A DNA stretch of 61,048 bases from JALUUH01 sp964636675 (GTDB taxonomy: Bacteria; Pseudomonadota; Gammaproteobacteria; S012-40), in the NCBI GenBank assembly GCA_964636675.1, contig CAZWUO010000003.1, positions 1 to 61,048 of the forward strand, in the 5' to 3' direction. Shown here piece by piece: positions 1-8,632 of this stretch. Within the stretch, counting starts at the first letter, position 1, and each line of letters opens with the position of its first letter. The notes under the pieces are model-generated. The model saw only the letters and a program-made list of their open reading frames with translations. It had not been told where the DNA came from and did not search any database. Position numbers and translations under genes: made by a program.

Positions 1-392
1 GTTGGGTTTGCAGAAACAAACTCAACTTGTACTTTCTCTTTTTTACCAAGTTTACTGCTGCCAAATTTATCATTTTGCTCGATAATTCGGTGAACAACAT
101 CTAACAATGCTTGCTTTGTTACATGAAAATTAATAAACCCCGGCCCTGCTAATTCAGTTTTTTCAATGTATTTTGAACTTGGTAAGTTTTGCACAAAATT
201 TTCCGCGAGCTGCCGCGGATTTTGGTTAACCGTTTTAGCGAGGCGCATAGCAATATTACACGAGAAATCGCCGTATTTTGGATCCTTGGTGCGATCTATA
301 ACAATCTCCAAAACCAAGTTTTTCGGTAGCTCTCCAGACTTTTGTAACTGATGAATAGACTGTCTTATTAAATCAGAAATATGCGACTTCAA
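1..392 (-). CDS. argS: Arginyl-tRNA synthetase, N-terminal part (cut by window edge)
   Basis: Attaches arginine to tRNA-Arg in the cytoplasm. About 130 residues are present. They form the ArgS-specific N-terminal domain and run to the motif VEFVSANPT, which in this family lies just before the HIGH signature. The rest is beyond base 1. No ATG is available: an in-frame TAA lies upstream, and the first plausible start is a TTG at 390-392 (reading LKSHISDLIRQ), preceded by AGGA with 9-nt spacing, so I chose it. The gene is followed in the same orientation, on the other side of a 128-bp gap, by plsY. Identification is secure; the start is less so. Confidence 0.9.
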   Translation of the reverse strand, partial: MKSHISDLIRQSIHQLQKSGELPKNLVLEIVIDRTKDPKYGDFSCNIAMRLAKTVNQNPRQLAENFVQNLPSSKYIEKTELAGPGFINFHVTKQALLDVVHRIIEQNDKFGSSKLGKKEKVQVEFVSANP

Positions 393-520
393 GCGATAAT
401 GTCCTAGATGTGTAATGGATGATTAAATGGGGTTCGGATTTTAACGCGCCCAAGTAAAAAAAACGAGCACTAGACGAAGCTTTACCGCCTAGGAGGCTGT
501 CCGAGAGTCCTTATTTTGAG

Positions 521-1111
521 CTATTCGGTCTTTGGGGGCTTTCCTTCAACCCCGTGCAAGAGGTTTTTAATATTACTCCGGTGTCGCCACACCAACAATA
601 CGGCAATCACTATATTCATAATTATCAATGGACTAGAGTCAGTCACCAGCCACATCAAAATGGGTGACAATGTAGATGCTACCAGAGCAGAAACAGAAGA
701 GATCTTAGTTAGGCCAACAATAATCAACCAAATTAAGAGCACTAATAAACCAACTGGCAATGAAATCGCGAATAATACACCCGCCGCTGTCGCTACTCCT
801 TTGCCACCCTTAAAACCAAAAAAGACAGGGTAAAGATGTCCAAGAAATGCGCCCAGCCCCACTAAAGCCAAAATTTCCGGAGTCACACCAAGACCTACGG
901 CAATAAGCACCGGAATAACGCCCTTCACGCAATCACCCACTAATGTGTAAACTGCGGCTTTTTTTCCACCAACACGTAATATATTGGTAGCCCCCGGGTT
1001 ATTTGAACCTACGGTTCGTGGATCTTCTATACCCATCAATTTCGCCACGATAACCGCCGTCGAAATTGAACCCAACAAATAAGCCATAATAATTAAACTA
1101 AAATCCACCAA
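521..1111 (-). CDS. plsY: Glycerol-3-phosphate acyltransferase PlsY
   Basis: Inner-membrane enzyme that transfers an acyl chain from acyl phosphate to glycerol 3-phosphate, giving lysophosphatidate in phospholipid synthesis. The 196-aa protein is of normal family length with five or more hydrophobic segments. All three family signatures are visible: SNNPGATN at residues 36-43, GHLYPVF followed by FKGGKGVAT at 91-108, and a C-terminal WRHRSNI segment. It starts with ATG at 1111 and is divergent from folB across 249 bp, an arrangement common in gammaproteobacteria. Nothing unusual is seen. Confidence 0.95.
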   Translation of the reverse strand: MVDFSLIIMAYLLGSISTAVIVAKLMGIEDPRTVGSNNPGATNILRVGGKKAAVYTLVGDCVKGVIPVLIAVGLGVTPEILALVGLGAFLGHLYPVFFGFKGGKGVATAAGVLFAISLPVGLLVLLIWLIIVGLTKISSVSALVASTLSPILMWLVTDSSPLIIMNIVIAVLLVWRHRSNIKNLLHGVEGKPPKTE

Positions 1112-1360
1112 TCCCTACCACCTTTTGCAAACACAATAACCAAGCAATATCCCACACAATCCCTACTTACTCTGCGACCTCTAATTATAATGATAGTTTT
1201 CTTTCAAGTCGCGCTAATCGACGATAAACCAATTCGATACATTTGGAATATAGAAACTAAAGGATCAAGCGCTTGTGTTAGAATCGGCGGCCCAATTCAT
1301 GCCTCGCTAAGAGATCGAGGCCATTTTAAGAAACTATTTTATGCATCCTTCGGTTAGAAC

Positions 1361-1717
1361 ATGGATATAATTTACCTTTCACAATTAAAGATCGAAACCA
1401 TTATTGGAATATATGACTGGGAACGCGAAATCAAACAAACCGTGTGCATTGATCTCGAAATGGGGGCAGACATCCGCCAAGCAGCCCATACAGATAGCAT
1501 CCAAGACACTTTAGACTACAAAGCGGTCGCTAAAAGAATTATCAGTTTTGTGGAAACCAGTGAATTTCAACTCGTAGAAACGATGGCAGAAAAAATTACG
1601 GAGATTGTGATGCTCGAATTCCACGTGCCCTGGGTCAAACTGAGGCTAGCTAAGCCAGGGGCAATTACCGGCGCTCAAGATGTCGGGATCTTAATCGAAA
1701 GGGGTAATAATAAGTAG
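1361..1717 (+). CDS. folB: Dihydroneopterin aldolase
   Basis: Cleaves 7,8-dihydroneopterin to 6-hydroxymethyl-dihydropterin and glycolaldehyde in folate synthesis (cytoplasmic). The protein is 118 aa, the usual length. The active-site Tyr of the LDYKAV segment (residue 53), Glu21 in YDWERE and Lys98 in LRLAKPGA are in the expected places. It overlaps the next gene, folK, by one base (TAG/GTG), so the two consecutive pathway enzymes are translationally coupled. Confidence 0.93.
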   Translation: MDIIYLSQLKIETIIGIYDWEREIKQTVCIDLEMGADIRQAAHTDSIQDTLDYKAVAKRIISFVETSEFQLVETMAEKITEIVMLEFHVPWVKLRLAKPGAITGAQDVGILIERGNNK

Positions 1718-2199
1718 TGGTTCAAATATTTGTCAGCCTAGGCAGTAATATTAACCCTAAAAAATACCTGCGCAGTGGCTTAAATGAACTGGAAAAACAT
1801 TTCGACGCCGTCACTCTATCACCCATATATGAAAGTATTGCGATTGGGTTTACTGGTGATAATTTTCTCAATCTCGTTGCTCGATACGAAACCGTTCTCG
1901 ATATTCATCATGTATTAAACATCCTCACGAATATTGAAGACCAAAATGGAAGAACCCGCGACAAAATAAAATTCAGCGCCAGAACCTTAGATATCGACTT
2001 GCTGCTATATGGAAATCTTGTAATCAACGAAAAGAATTTCAGCTTACCCCGAGCAGAAATTTATCATAATGCTTTTGTGCTAAAACCACTCTCTGATATC
2101 GCTGGAAATCTCGTTGATGTAAAAACCGGGAAAACCTATAACCAACTATGGCATGCCTTTGATCAGGCGTCTCAAAAATTATGGAAAATAGACTTTTAA
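1717..2199 (+). CDS. folK: 2-amino-4-hydroxy-6-hydroxymethyldihydropteridine pyrophosphokinase
   Basis: Transfers pyrophosphate from ATP to the folB product, the step before dihydropteroate synthase. The 160-aa length matches the family. The start SLGSN, the NFLN segment, and RTLDIDLLLYG with the paired metal-binding aspartates (residues 92 and 94) identify it. The start codon is GTG at 1717, overlapping the folB stop by one base. The 3' end overlaps the tail of the convergent Cys-cluster gene by four bases. Confidence 0.93.
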   Translation: MVQIFVSLGSNINPKKYLRSGLNELEKHFDAVTLSPIYESIAIGFTGDNFLNLVARYETVLDIHHVLNILTNIEDQNGRTRDKIKFSARTLDIDLLLYGNLVINEKNFSLPRAEIYHNAFVLKPLSDIAGNLVDVKTGKTYNQLWHAFDQASQKLWKIDF

Positions 2200-2444
2200 A
2201 ATGTGCTTGTTTGCCTTTCCATCTGGGTTAAAAATCCAATGGCATGCTCCCTGTCGTCACCGCACATTTCGGGCTCGGGAGACAAAGACACACACACCAT
2301 CGGACGCCTTTGTTGACCGAAAATCTTACAACGTAGCGCCTCATCGAGCTGGATACATGCTAGGCCAGCGGCTTTTCCTGCAGGCATTCCTCTGCTAATA
2401 CTCGGCACAATGCAACAAGCAGCACACTGTGGACGACACTCCAT
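2196..2444 (-). CDS. YkgJ-family cysteine cluster protein
   Basis: Small cytoplasmic protein of about 82 aa with eight cysteines, beginning CRPQCAACC and ending with PEPEMCG. This is the pattern of UPF0153/YkgJ-type proteins thought to bind a metal or Fe-S centre (family knowledge; role unknown). I chose the ATG at 2444 because family members start at the MxCRPxCxACC motif. An upstream in-frame GTG at 2471 would add nine residues. It converges on folK with a 4-bp overlap. Confidence 0.8.
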   Translation of the reverse strand: MECRPQCAACCIVPSISRGMPAGKAAGLACIQLDEALRCKIFGQQRRPMVCVSLSPEPEMCGDDREHAIGFLTQMERQTSTF

Positions 2445-2498
2445 TTTCAATATTTCGTAGCGGACAACCACCCCTCATAAAACCACCTATTTATTCGG

Positions 2499-3155
2499 TT
2501 ATTCAATCTTCTTCACTCCATTGGGCGTACCCAGAAGAAGCACATCAGCCGGACGACTCGCAAACAGGCCTACGGTCACTACTCCCGTAATTTGATTCAA
2601 CTTACTCTCCATTACCGGTGGATTAAGTATTTCAAGATGATGAATATCAAGGATCTGGTTCCCATTATCCGTGATAAACCCATCTCGATAATGAGGCTGG
2701 CCTCCAAGCTTTACGATTTCTCGCGCCACATAACTCCTCGCCATTGGGATAACCTCAATGGGCAATGGAAACTCACCCAACAAATCAACAACCTTGGACT
2801 CATCCGCAATGCATATAAATTTCCGCGCAACCGCTGCTATTATTTTCTCCCTGGTGAGCGCTCCACCACCACCCTTGATCAAATGCAGATTTTTCGTAGA
2901 CTCATCCGCGCCATCGACGTAAATCTCGATATCATTGACACTATTCAGATCCAGCACGGCAATTCCGTGAGACTTCAGGCGCTCAGTAGAAACATCCGAA
3001 CTCGAAACTGCGCCATCGATTTTATGCTTTATTGTCGCAAGCGCATCTATAAAAAAATTAACCGTAGATCCAGTACCTACTCCGATAACTCCACCGGCTG
3101 GTACATATTCTAGCGCAGCTTCTGCGGCCTGGCGCTTTAAATCATTTTGTGACAT
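2499..3155 (-). CDS. rpiA: Ribose-5-phosphate isomerase A
   Basis: Interconverts ribose 5-phosphate and ribulose 5-phosphate in the pentose phosphate pathway. The protein has 218 aa from the chosen start. GVGTGSTV near the N-terminus, the DGADE phosphate/active-site loop and KGGGGALTREKI are all present. The ATG at 3155 (MSQNDLKRQ) has a strong AGGAG Shine-Dalgarno; a start 33 bp upstream is possible but has no such support. Divergent from ilvA, an arrangement also seen in other gammaproteobacteria. Confidence 0.95.
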   Translation of the reverse strand: MSQNDLKRQAAEAALEYVPAGGVIGVGTGSTVNFFIDALATIKHKIDGAVSSSDVSTERLKSHGIAVLDLNSVNDIEIYVDGADESTKNLHLIKGGGGALTREKIIAAVARKFICIADESKVVDLLGEFPLPIEVIPMARSYVAREIVKLGGQPHYRDGFITDNGNQILDIHHLEILNPPVMESKLNQITGVVTVGLFASRPADVLLLGTPNGVKKIE

Positions 3156-3353
3156 ATTTTCTCCTACAATGGATAATGGCGTGGGCATAAAAACACCCTC
3201 CTGTTACGGCGTCATGGCTATGTTGACGATGTATTAGAATAGAATACCCTGGTACTTCCTTCGTATAAAGCCCTTATCAAAAACTAAAAGACTTCCTAAA
3301 CTACAATCAATTAGTTAGTTACCAAGCCTCATATATTTGTTAACTTACGCGGT

Positions 3354-4868
3354 ATGAGCATTAATTACTTAGAAAAAATATTACAAGCAAACGTTTACGA
3401 TGTTGCGAACAAAACCCCACTTGAATTAGCCAGCAAACTCTCGCAGCGCTTAAATAATCAGATTTGGTTAAAACGCGAGGATCTACAGCCTGTTTTTTCA
3501 TTCAAACTTCGAGGAGCTTATAACAAGATTATCCAGCTCTCAGAGAATGAACGACAACGAGGTATTATAGCTGCCTCTGCCGGTAATCATGCCCAAGGAG
3601 TAGCCTTAGCGGCTCAAAAACTAGGTATACCCGCGCTTATCGTCATGCCAAAAACGACACCCGGTATTAAAGTGGATGCCGTAAGGTATCTGGGCGCAAA
3701 AGTGATACTCCATGGCAATTCTTATGACGATGCACTTGATCACGCAAAAAAAATCGAAAAATCAGACGGCTTAACATTCATACACCCGTATGATGACCCT
3801 GATGTGATTGCCGGACAGGGCACAGTAGCCATGGAAATGGTATCACAAAAATCATCAGGCTTTGACGCGATATTTGTTCCCGTTGGTGGTGGTGGCCTGA
3901 TCGCCGGAATCACGGCTTATATAAAAGCACTTGCGCCACATACCAAAATTATTGCGGTGGAAGCCGATGATTCCGCTTGCCTAAAAGCAGCCCTTGATAA
4001 CAACCAACGCGTCACTCTTGATCAAGTGGGTATCTTTGCGGATGGCGTGGCCGTTAAGCAAATTGGCAAAGAGCCATTTAATATCATCAGAGACAAAATT
4101 GATGACGTAATTCTTGTTACTTCTGACGAAATATGCGCGTCTATCAAAGATATATTTGATGAAACTCGATCAATCACCGAACCTGCTGGTGCCCTTGCGG
4201 TGGCAGGCATTAAAAAATATGTTGCCCGGGAAAAACTCAGCGGCTGCACACTTGCCGCCATTGTAAGCGGCGCAAACATGAACTTTGACCGCCTGAGACA
4301 TGTCGCTGAGAGAGCGGAACTGGGCAAACAAAGAGAAGCATTATTCGCTGTTACTATTGACGAAAAACCTGGAAGTTTTCAGCGCTTCTGCCACATTATT
4401 GGTCAACGCGGCATTACCGAGTTTAATTATCGGTATGCAGATCCCACTGCCGCACATGTGTTCGCCGGAATTCAATTACGTGAAGGTAAAACCGAAAAAG
4501 ACGCACTCATCGCGAAACTCAAAGAACACGAATACTCGGTTCTTGACATATCCGATGACGATGTCGCCAAATTACATATCCGCTATATGGTAGGTGGGCA
4601 TGCCCCTGGGTTATTGAATGAAATTATTTATCGTTTTGAATTTCCTGAGCGGCCAGGCGCGTTATTATTATTCCTTACTAAAATCGGCCAACGGTGGAAT
4701 ATCAGCATGTTTCATTATCGAAATCACGGCGCTGATTTCGGCAGAACCCTGGTTGGTATACAAGTTCCAGCAAACGAAAAAACCGAATTTGATCGCTTTT
4801 TAGATGACCTAGGCTATCAATATTGGGACGAAACTAATAATCCCGTTTACCGACTGTTTTTAGGATAG
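3354..4868 (+). CDS. ilvA: Threonine dehydratase (deaminase), biosynthetic
   Basis: PLP enzyme that converts threonine to 2-oxobutanoate, the first committed step of isoleucine synthesis. The 504-aa length fits the biosynthetic class: a catalytic domain with the PLP lysine in SFKLRGAYN (Lys51) and the glycine loop VPVGGGGLIAG near residue 180, then two C-terminal ACT-like regulatory domains from about residue 330. The second of these contains the RPGALLLFL segment. Isoleucine feedback is expected from the ACT-like domains (family knowledge). No leader-peptide attenuator is evident upstream. Confidence 0.95.
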   Translation: MSINYLEKILQANVYDVANKTPLELASKLSQRLNNQIWLKREDLQPVFSFKLRGAYNKIIQLSENERQRGIIAASAGNHAQGVALAAQKLGIPALIVMPKTTPGIKVDAVRYLGAKVILHGNSYDDALDHAKKIEKSDGLTFIHPYDDPDVIAGQGTVAMEMVSQKSSGFDAIFVPVGGGGLIAGITAYIKALAPHTKIIAVEADDSACLKAALDNNQRVTLDQVGIFADGVAVKQIGKEPFNIIRDKIDDVILVTSDEICASIKDIFDETRSITEPAGALAVAGIKKYVAREKLSGCTLAAIVSGANMNFDRLRHVAERAELGKQREALFAVTIDEKPGSFQRFCHIIGQRGITEFNYRYADPTAAHVFAGIQLREGKTEKDALIAKLKEHEYSVLDISDDDVAKLHIRYMVGGHAPGLLNEIIYRFEFPERPGALLLFLTKIGQRWNISMFHYRNHGADFGRTLVGIQVPANEKTEFDRFLDDLGYQYWDETNNPVYRLFLG

Positions 4869-4889
4869 AGGAACAAAATCGGTGTATTT

Positions 4890-5627
4890 TTAGGCATAAG
4901 TAGAGGTTCGACTAAAGGGATTAGAATAACCCGCAGCAGATACCGTTGCGCGCAAAACCTGTTGCTTTTCTTTTTTATCCTCGCCTTCCTCCAGCCAATC
5001 TATCAACGGCTGCCAATCTTGCTTAGATTGTTCTGCAAACGGTGAATCATGCTCCAATACACTTATTCCACTTTCTGCAGCTTGTGCATAATTTTCACTT
5101 TGGTTTAACACCGTGATAAATTCAAAATCTAAATTATTAAATATTCTCTGGAGCGCAAAAAATGACGGCGTATTCTGGTTTGCTCTATTGGCAACAATAC
5201 CAATTACCGCGTTAGTTGGGGAAATTCTAAATAATTTATGGAGTTCCTGGATAAACATCGCTGTTGCTCTAATATCGATAGCAGATTGCTGAACTGGAAT
5301 TAAAATTTTATCCACATTTTTCATAATCGATGAATGGCGCTGTAAATCGATACCTGCTGGTGTATCAATTATAATTCTCTTAGTTTCTGGGGGGATTCGC
5401 ATTTGCCAAGACCGAGTACTGCCAGACTTACTACGAAAAGGTGATATTCCATGGATTACAGGCTTAGAATAAGGACGCTGCTTTAACCACTCAATACTTG
5501 AACCCTGCGGATCAAAATCCTTTAGCACAACGGGCAAACCTATTGCCGCATAATACCCCGCCAAATTCGTAACAATCGTGGTTTTTCCACAACCCCCTTT
5601 CGAATTAAGAACCATTATAGTCCGCAT
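4890..5627 (-). CDS. Orphan ParA/MinD-type ATPase
   Basis: Cytoplasmic ATPase of the deviant Walker A group that positions cargo (chromosome, plasmid, protein complexes). Walker A KGGCGKTT spans residues 10-17 with both lysines, followed by DFDPQGSS at 37-44 and IIIDTPAG (Walker B-like). There is no ParB, parS cluster or replication gene alongside, so it is probably not a plasmid partition gene. The C-terminal 30 residues are basic and unlike the core. It ends 21 bp from the end of convergent ilvA and lies downstream of the cytochrome cluster, separated by a terminator. Cargo unknown. Confidence 0.8.
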   Translation of the reverse strand: MRTIMVLNSKGGCGKTTIVTNLAGYYAAIGLPVVLKDFDPQGSSIEWLKQRPYSKPVIHGISPFRSKSGSTRSWQMRIPPETKRIIIDTPAGIDLQRHSSIMKNVDKILIPVQQSAIDIRATAMFIQELHKLFRISPTNAVIGIVANRANQNTPSFFALQRIFNNLDFEFITVLNQSENYAQAAESGISVLEHDSPFAEQSKQDWQPLIDWLEEGEDKKEKQQVLRATVSAAGYSNPFSRTSTYA

Positions 5628-5750
5628 GATAACTTCCTTTTTCTAAATTCCGTATAGTATGCTGCGTATTTAACCCAGTTAGGCCGCGAGTTTATAGCGA
5701 CACCTTCGAACGCAGTCTTTAGTAAAGATAAGGAACAAGAAGTCGCCTAC

Positions 5751-5772
5751 AAAAAGCCTTCCTGCTGGAAAG
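5751..5772 (-). terminator. Rho-independent terminator after the ccoG operon
   Basis: On the minus strand CTTTCC-loop-GGAAGG (one G-T pair) is followed by CTTTTT. It lies 37 bp beyond the stop of the lipoprotein gene at 5809 and upstream of the ParA gene, so it separates the two transcripts. Confidence 0.5.
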
Positions 5773-5808
5773 TTTTCTGTAAGCTTGGATTCGAATTTAA
5801 ATAAGAAG

Positions 5809-6204
5809 TTAGGGCGTGTCGCCAGGAATCACTTGAGCATAATTCAGAGGAAATTTTAGTACGGTTTCTTCCTGCTTGCTATTTCGAACAAAAATATTCA
5901 ATACATCCTTCTGCGGATCAACTACCCGTAACGCGGTACGATAAACACCCATATTGCCATCTTCGATGGCCTGCTTCCATGAGCCAGCGTCACCTAATCG
6001 CAACTTCACGAGTAAATCCCAAGCGGGCTTGCGCCCATCGCGATTAGCTATTATGAGAAACTCAATCATCCCTGGCTTCGGCACCGGCGGCCGCGCTTCC
6101 ACTCTGAACGTCAGACCTTGCCATTCTTGAGCCGGGGTTGTTGGAACCTCTCCGGTACAAGAAATCATTAAACTGACCAGAACTATAATACTAACTCTAA
6201 ACAT
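5809..6204 (-). CDS. YtkA/FixH-like lipoprotein next to ccoG
   Basis: 131-aa protein with a short hydrophobic N-terminus ending in a lipobox-like MISC (Cys16), so probably a periplasm-facing lipoprotein. The rest looks like a single beta-sandwich: FRVEARPPVPKPG, then NRDGRKPAWDLLVKL, resembling YtkA-like domains found beside oxidase assembly genes. This similarity is judged by eye. It is the last gene of the ccoG-containing string and abuts the cytochrome gene upstream (stop and start share one base). A role in copper or oxidase assembly is inference only. Confidence 0.6.
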   Translation of the reverse strand: MFRVSIIVLVSLMISCTGEVPTTPAQEWQGLTFRVEARPPVPKPGMIEFLIIANRDGRKPAWDLLVKLRLGDAGSWKQAIEDGNMGVYRTALRVVDPQKDVLNIFVRNSKQEETVLKFPLNYAQVIPGDTP

Positions 6205-6512
6205 TAGGAATCGCTCGCATTTGAGATCAAGTAACTCAGCAATTCGTTTTTATCTTTCTCAGGAATTGCATCCAGTGAATTCATAATTCGATGATTATTC
6301 ATTCGGTATATAACGTTAGACCATTCTAAAGATTTATGCTCGTAGGGCTTTGGTGGGGCATGACAATCATTACAATACTTCATCAACATTGGGTGATTAT
6401 TCGCTTTTAGTTGAGCGAGGTTTTCGCTCATGGTTTTTTCCGTATCTGTGCACGCTGAATTCAAGCCTAATAAAACGATGACAAATAACAAATACCCATT
6501 ATTTTTCTGCAC
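6204..6512 (-). CDS. Monoheme c-type cytochrome-like lipoprotein
   Basis: 102-aa exported protein. The hydrophobic N-terminus ends in SAC (lipobox-like), followed by one heme c site CNDCH around residue 47. A methionine cluster (VIYRMNNHRIM) follows that could give the sixth ligand. The C-terminal helix EKDKNELLSYLISNA is typical of small cytochromes. It overlaps the upstream membrane-protein gene by 14 bp and touches the lipoprotein gene downstream, so the genes are translationally coupled. Likely an electron carrier of the neighbouring oxidase cluster (inference). Confidence 0.65.
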   Translation of the reverse strand: MQKNNGYLLFVIVLLGLNSACTDTEKTMSENLAQLKANNHPMLMKYCNDCHAPPKPYEHKSLEWSNVIYRMNNHRIMNSLDAIPEKDKNELLSYLISNASDS

Positions 6513-6915
6513 TATCTTTTGCTTCTTGTTTTTGCTTTAGCTTTTTTTCTTTTTTTTCCGCAAGTTGATGGCGTAAATCAACAAAGTAGTAAATGATAAA
6601 ACTCATAAATACCACCCAGGCCACTCCCGCAGGAATCCCCCAGTCAAACCAGGGGCGCTCATAACCCGGTCGATTTCCCCAAAAAGGAAATGTTAGACCT
6701 ACCGCAACAAGTAATAACACCACAAATATCGCAATAAACCAATAAGGAATAATGACATTATTCTCAGCCATTTCTTCTACCATTTCCCAATCTTCAAGGC
6801 CTCGTCTATCTTTGCGCTCTTCATCAGATTTATATCCAAAATTATCGCTTCGAGACTCTCCCCATTTTGCTCCTCGTGTTGCGTCTGGGTTTACTGTATC
6901 TTTTTTGGTAGGCAT
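6499..6915 (-). CDS. Heme-free CcoP-N-terminus-like membrane protein
   Basis: 138-aa protein with an acidic cytoplasmic N-terminus, two TM helices (about 55-76 and 92-112) and a Lys/Glu-rich coiled-coil tail. The segment NNVIIPYWFIAIFVV and the following FPFWGNRP resemble the N-terminal module of CcoP (DNPLPRWW-type), but no CxxCH is present. A second protein of the cluster (14904-15545) has the same NN-P-WG-RP pattern. It is read just after ccoG (4-bp gap), so it is probably a structural or assembly subunit of the oxidase; function not demonstrated. Confidence 0.6.
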   Translation of the reverse strand: MPTKKDTVNPDATRGAKWGESRSDNFGYKSDEERKDRRGLEDWEMVEEMAENNVIIPYWFIAIFVVLLLVAVGLTFPFWGNRPGYERPWFDWGIPAGVAWVVFMSFIIYYFVDLRHQLAEKKEKKLKQKQEAKDSAEK

Positions 6916-6919
6916 AAAA

Positions 6920-8248
6920 CTAACCTCGTGTTACGACATGATTTAAACGTACAAAATTTTTCCAGCCATCGTCTGACTCTGCCCTGACGATGAAGCTATA
7001 TACACCAGGAACCAATTCTGAGCTAAACCGCAAAAAGAGGTCTCGTCGACCAACCGTAGAAAAACTCACAGATTCGCTGCTCAAAGTATAATCGCTCGCA
7101 CTAAGACCTTCAATTTTAAGCCTTACCTTACTCGGTTCAAAAAGCTTATTGGCAATATTTATTCGATATTCAGTGATTTGATTCCCTTGATGAATTTCAG
7201 ATTTATAGACCGCCAAATTGTGCGCATCATAGGTAAACAAACCATATACAAAAATACTGACACCAACCAACCACACGGGCATTACCCAGGCAAGCCTTTG
7301 CTTAGCACTCGCAAGTGGTCTTAACAAGCGGTGTTCGCTTGAAATAGTCGTCCTTTCGCCCAATTTAAAACTCAATAGCCCTGATTTGTGTTCTTTAGCA
7401 TGCATCGTATCACACGCCGAAATACAAGCACCGCAATTTGTGCAGCTATCAAATGTTGTAGTGTTTCTAGGGTCGATCTGAACCATACATTTAGTGACGC
7501 AATACGAACATTTTTCACATTCAGCTGATCGAGTCTTATCATAGTGGATATGTAGAGTATCTTTGGTCTTAAATAAAAACTGCCAGATTCGATAAATACA
7601 CATATAACGACATAAAAAGTGCCTTACCACCGCTAAATTCACAAATACGATAAATGTAAATACCATATAAACCCAGCGCAAGGAAAACGCAGACTCTGTT
7701 TGATCTTGGAATGAAATCAAACCCCATAACTGCGAGGGTTCGATAAAATACAGCAGGGGAATTAAAGCGGCAAGCAATGACAAAGCAATTAGCTTAACTC
7801 CAAGAAAAAGCCAGTTTAAGGTCTTATTTTTGCGGCTCGTTACTTTTGTAGAATTCTGATTTTCCCAATCTATCACCGCCCGCTTACCAAGCGATTTAAA
7901 TGTAAACTTGTCAGCCAGTGATGAAAACGTGTTTTGCGGACACAGCCAACCGCAAAACGCAGTACCTACCGTAGAGTAAAGCATAATAAAAGTACAAGCT
8001 AACGCTAACCAGAAACCAAAAACGAGTGAAAAATCAGCAAACCATACTTGACGCCCTAATACGACGAAACCTGACGAAACGTCAATTCTAAAAATACCCA
8101 ACAAAGGAATCAGTATCAGCAAGAGGATCATTCCAAGCTGGACAACTTGTCGCCCCCAATTGAGGGAACTTCTTCTGGAACCCGGGTCAGTAACAACGGA
8201 TATTTTGCTAAGCGCTTCATTTGCCTTCATAATAGCCGATTCTAACAT
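6920..8248 (-). CDS. ccoG: Cytochrome c oxidase accessory protein CcoG (FixG/RdxA)
   Basis: Membrane ferredoxin-like protein needed for maturation of cbb3-type oxidases; reported to act in copper handling (family knowledge). The 442 aa comprise several TM helices, with CGWLCP near residue 90 and a two-cluster ferredoxin block whose cysteines run CSYCVTKCM and CTNCGACISACD. A C-terminal immunoglobulin-like FixG_C domain of about 100 residues follows. ATG at 8248 is used; an internal ATG at 8230 is an alternative and neither has a strong RBS. It heads a four-gene string with the three genes downstream. Confidence 0.9.
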   Translation of the reverse strand: MLESAIMKANEALSKISVVTDPGSRRSSLNWGRQVVQLGMILLLILIPLLGIFRIDVSSGFVVLGRQVWFADFSLVFGFWLALACTFIMLYSTVGTAFCGWLCPQNTFSSLADKFTFKSLGKRAVIDWENQNSTKVTSRKNKTLNWLFLGVKLIALSLLAALIPLLYFIEPSQLWGLISFQDQTESAFSLRWVYMVFTFIVFVNLAVVRHFLCRYMCIYRIWQFLFKTKDTLHIHYDKTRSAECEKCSYCVTKCMVQIDPRNTTTFDSCTNCGACISACDTMHAKEHKSGLLSFKLGERTTISSEHRLLRPLASAKQRLAWVMPVWLVGVSIFVYGLFTYDAHNLAVYKSEIHQGNQITEYRINIANKLFEPSKVRLKIEGLSASDYTLSSESVSFSTVGRRDLFLRFSSELVPGVYSFIVRAESDDGWKNFVRLNHVVTRG

Positions 8249-8441
8249 GCCAATAAGCTAACTTCACTGAATAACGTTTGAATTACTGCCATACCCCCTC
8301 ATGAATTCGTAGCAAAACACTCAACAATCGTCAAAATGACAAAAACTACAAAGTGCTTGTATTTAAAATACTAATTCGCTATATTCGGTCAGAGCACATA
8401 GAGTTATGTCGTTTAACAAAAATAATCCGGGGGATTGAATA

Positions 8442-8561
8442 ATGGTTGATAACATTGGAATTAATATCCTTATTCCTTTATTAATATTTGGCTTCATTAT
8501 TGTTGGTTCAATGCTAATGTCAGGTGCCGCTCTTAAAGACACAATGGAGCGCCGCGAGTAA
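8442..8561 (+). CDS. 39-aa single-TM microprotein
   Basis: Short plus-strand gene preceded by the strong RBS GGGGG 10 nt before ATG. It encodes one hydrophobic helix (about residues 4-28) and a charged end LKDTMERRE. A rho-independent terminator follows 20 bp after the stop, which supports a real transcript. No homologue is recognised. It lies between ccoG and the fused spermidine-synthase gene, inside a region rich in such microproteins, so it may be a small respiratory subunit (inference). Confidence 0.6.
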   Translation: MVDNIGINILIPLLIFGFIIVGSMLMSGAALKDTMERRE

Positions 8562-8581
8562 ACTAACGTATTGCTGGACAT

Positions 8582-8610
8582 AAAAAAGCCCGGTTTACCG
8601 GGCTTTTTTA
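8582..8610. terminator. Bidirectional rho-independent terminator
   Basis: AAAAAGCCCGG-TTTA-CCGGGCTTTTT is a perfect stem flanked by A and T runs, so it works on both strands. It serves the 39-aa gene on the plus strand and the gene ending at 8633 on the minus strand. Confidence 0.85.
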
Positions 8611-8632
8611 TGTTCATTAGAGGCAACTTATA

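Noticed and set aside
484..511. CCTAGGAGGCTGTCCGAGAG sequence near the plsY end that looks like an IS terminus
   Set aside because: Only one copy, no matching inverted repeat or target duplication found near it.
4890..5627. Carboxysome-positioning McdA
   Set aside because: No carboxysome or Rubisco gene and no McdB-like neighbour in the window.
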